NCBI GenBank assembly: GCA_024679435.1
Contig: JAIBDK010000182.1
Location: 1 to 5,487 of the forward strand
Source of the DNA: Gammaproteobacteria bacterium
GTDB lineage: Bacteria > Pseudomonadota > Gammaproteobacteria > Arenicellales > Poriferihabitantaceae
DNA length: 5,487 nucleotides
Direction: 5' to 3'
Every line of letters starts with the position of its first letter. The first letter of the stretch is position 1. Below are positions 4,841 to 5,487 of the stretch, piece after piece. The position numbers and the translations under genes were made by a program. Under the pieces are notes generated by a model. It was not told where the DNA came from. It worked only from the letters and a program-made list of their open reading frames with translations, and made no database searches.

Positions 4841-5317
4841 ATGTCTCGATTACAAAATGCAGAGGTTAAACTAGAAAATATCGAAAAACACACTGAAAAG
4901 TTTGGTCACTATCTAGTCGACCTTTTTCAATATTGTGCGCTATTCATTATTGGCGCAACTATTGTGTGGTCAGGTGTAACTACTTATATCGGAATGATAG
5001 AAAAGGGTGCGGCAACTATCGAAGACATACTATTGTTGTTTATCTTTCTTGAGCTGGGCGCGATGGTCGGTATTTACTTCAAAACAAGCAGACTTCCGGT
5101 TCAGTTTCTACTCTACGTAGCAATCACCGTTATGACTAGATCATTGGCAAGCACGCTTAACATAGCCGATATGCCTGATTTACGAATTTTTTCAATTACC
5201 GGGGGCACATTGATTCTGGCAATATGTGTTTGGATATTGCGCCACGCATCCTGGAAGTTTCCACCATTTATTTCACATTCGGAAGCAGAAGAACGTTCTG
5301 GGGCGACAAAGGGCTAA
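4841..5317 (+). CDS. psiE: PsiE-family membrane protein
   Basis: The 158-residue product fits the phosphate-starvation-inducible E family, small inner-membrane proteins of unknown biochemical role. Four hydrophobic segments are seen at about residues 31-52, 62-80, 87-104 and 116-134. The family signature lies in segments two and three: LLLFIFLELGAMVGIYF, then the amphipathic link KTSRLPVQF, then LLYVAITVMTRSLAS. This parallels the F-E-x(n)-KYF, LRYFVYIGITAIVR arrangement of E. coli PsiE. The N-terminus (residues 1-25) is charged and helical and longer than in E. coli. The C-terminal 20 residues are polar. ATG 4841 is chosen because AGGAG (4830-4834) lies six bases ahead. An ATG at 4820 would place that site inside the gene. 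No Pho box is seen upstream, so phosphate control as in E. coli is not supported here. It appears monocistronic. Confidence 0.8.
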   Translation: MSRLQNAEVKLENIEKHTEKFGHYLVDLFQYCALFIIGATIVWSGVTTYIGMIEKGAATIEDILLLFIFLELGAMVGIYFKTSRLPVQFLLYVAITVMTRSLASTLNIADMPDLRIFSITGGTLILAICVWILRHASWKFPPFISHSEAEERSGATKG

Positions 5318-5365
5318 TTTCTCTCAGAGTAAACGTAAAACCTCGCTCTGGATTGGATGTTGCTC

Positions 5366-5444
5366 CTGGCTCGTTGAGTTTAAATGACTGTTTTCTCCAA
5401 AGCCGACGCTGATGCAATCTATCTCAGAGACGAACTACGGCCAC
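5366..5444 (+). repeat. Dispersed intergenic repeat, copy R7
   Basis: This is a well-conserved copy. CTGGCTCGTTGAG and then CTGTTTTCTCCAAAGC match R4. GCCGACGCTGATGCAATCT and CTCAGAGACGAACTACGGCC match R2. It lies just after the psiE-like gene and ends near the window edge. Confidence 0.65.
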
Positions 5445-5487
5445 CTTAATATGCGACGCCCCGAATCACCGTCACCTAATAAATAAT

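Noticed and set aside
5224..5412. A 62-codon frame overlapping the psiE end and repeat R7
   Set aside because: It begins inside the psiE-like gene in another frame, ends in the repeat, and has no independent support.

Overview
The window looks like chromosomal DNA of an environmental gammaproteobacterium. This rests on inference: the proteins are of proteobacterial type (EamA transporter, YegP and PsiE families), there is an integron-type attC site, and the intergenic spaces hold REP-like repeats. No rRNA, tRNA or core housekeeping gene is present to fix the taxon. The leftmost gene is visibly GC-richer than the rest. From about 1640 rightward the DNA is more AT-rich and has the look of an accessory region made of unrelated single genes.

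Layout: 229-1173 (minus) encodes a ten-helix EamA/DMT-family transporter. Positions 1174-1753 carry no gene but hold a 20-bp-arm hairpin (1280-1325) of the type found next to IS200-like/REP-associated transposases, plus a dispersed repeat. Next come a 19-codon ORF with a strong ribosome binding site (1754-1813) and a small membrane protein of unknown role (1839-2264). Positions 2587-3081 hold a full-length VOC/glyoxalase-like gene broken by two in-frame TAA codons, with no frameshift. Three bases after its end stop is a well-formed integron attC site (3084-3158). It runs directly into a gene for a 114-residue membrane protein (3166-3510). A 4-oxalocrotonate tautomerase-like gene (3776-3994), a minus-strand yegP-like gene with its own terminator (4195-4527, terminator 4091-4117) and a psiE-like gene (4841-5317) complete the set.

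Two patterns tie the window together. First, the VOC gene, the attC and the next small gene have the arrangement of integron gene cassettes, although no integrase, attI or second clear attC is visible. Second, seven diverged copies of one repeat of roughly 57 bp, built around a CTACGGCCA core, lie in the spacers. All are in the same orientation, with one copy in each gene-free gap except the gap occupied by the attC. Whether that repeat is a passive REP-like element or marks the borders of modular single-gene insertions cannot be decided from this window. Nothing suggests that the genes form a shared pathway. They read as independent units.
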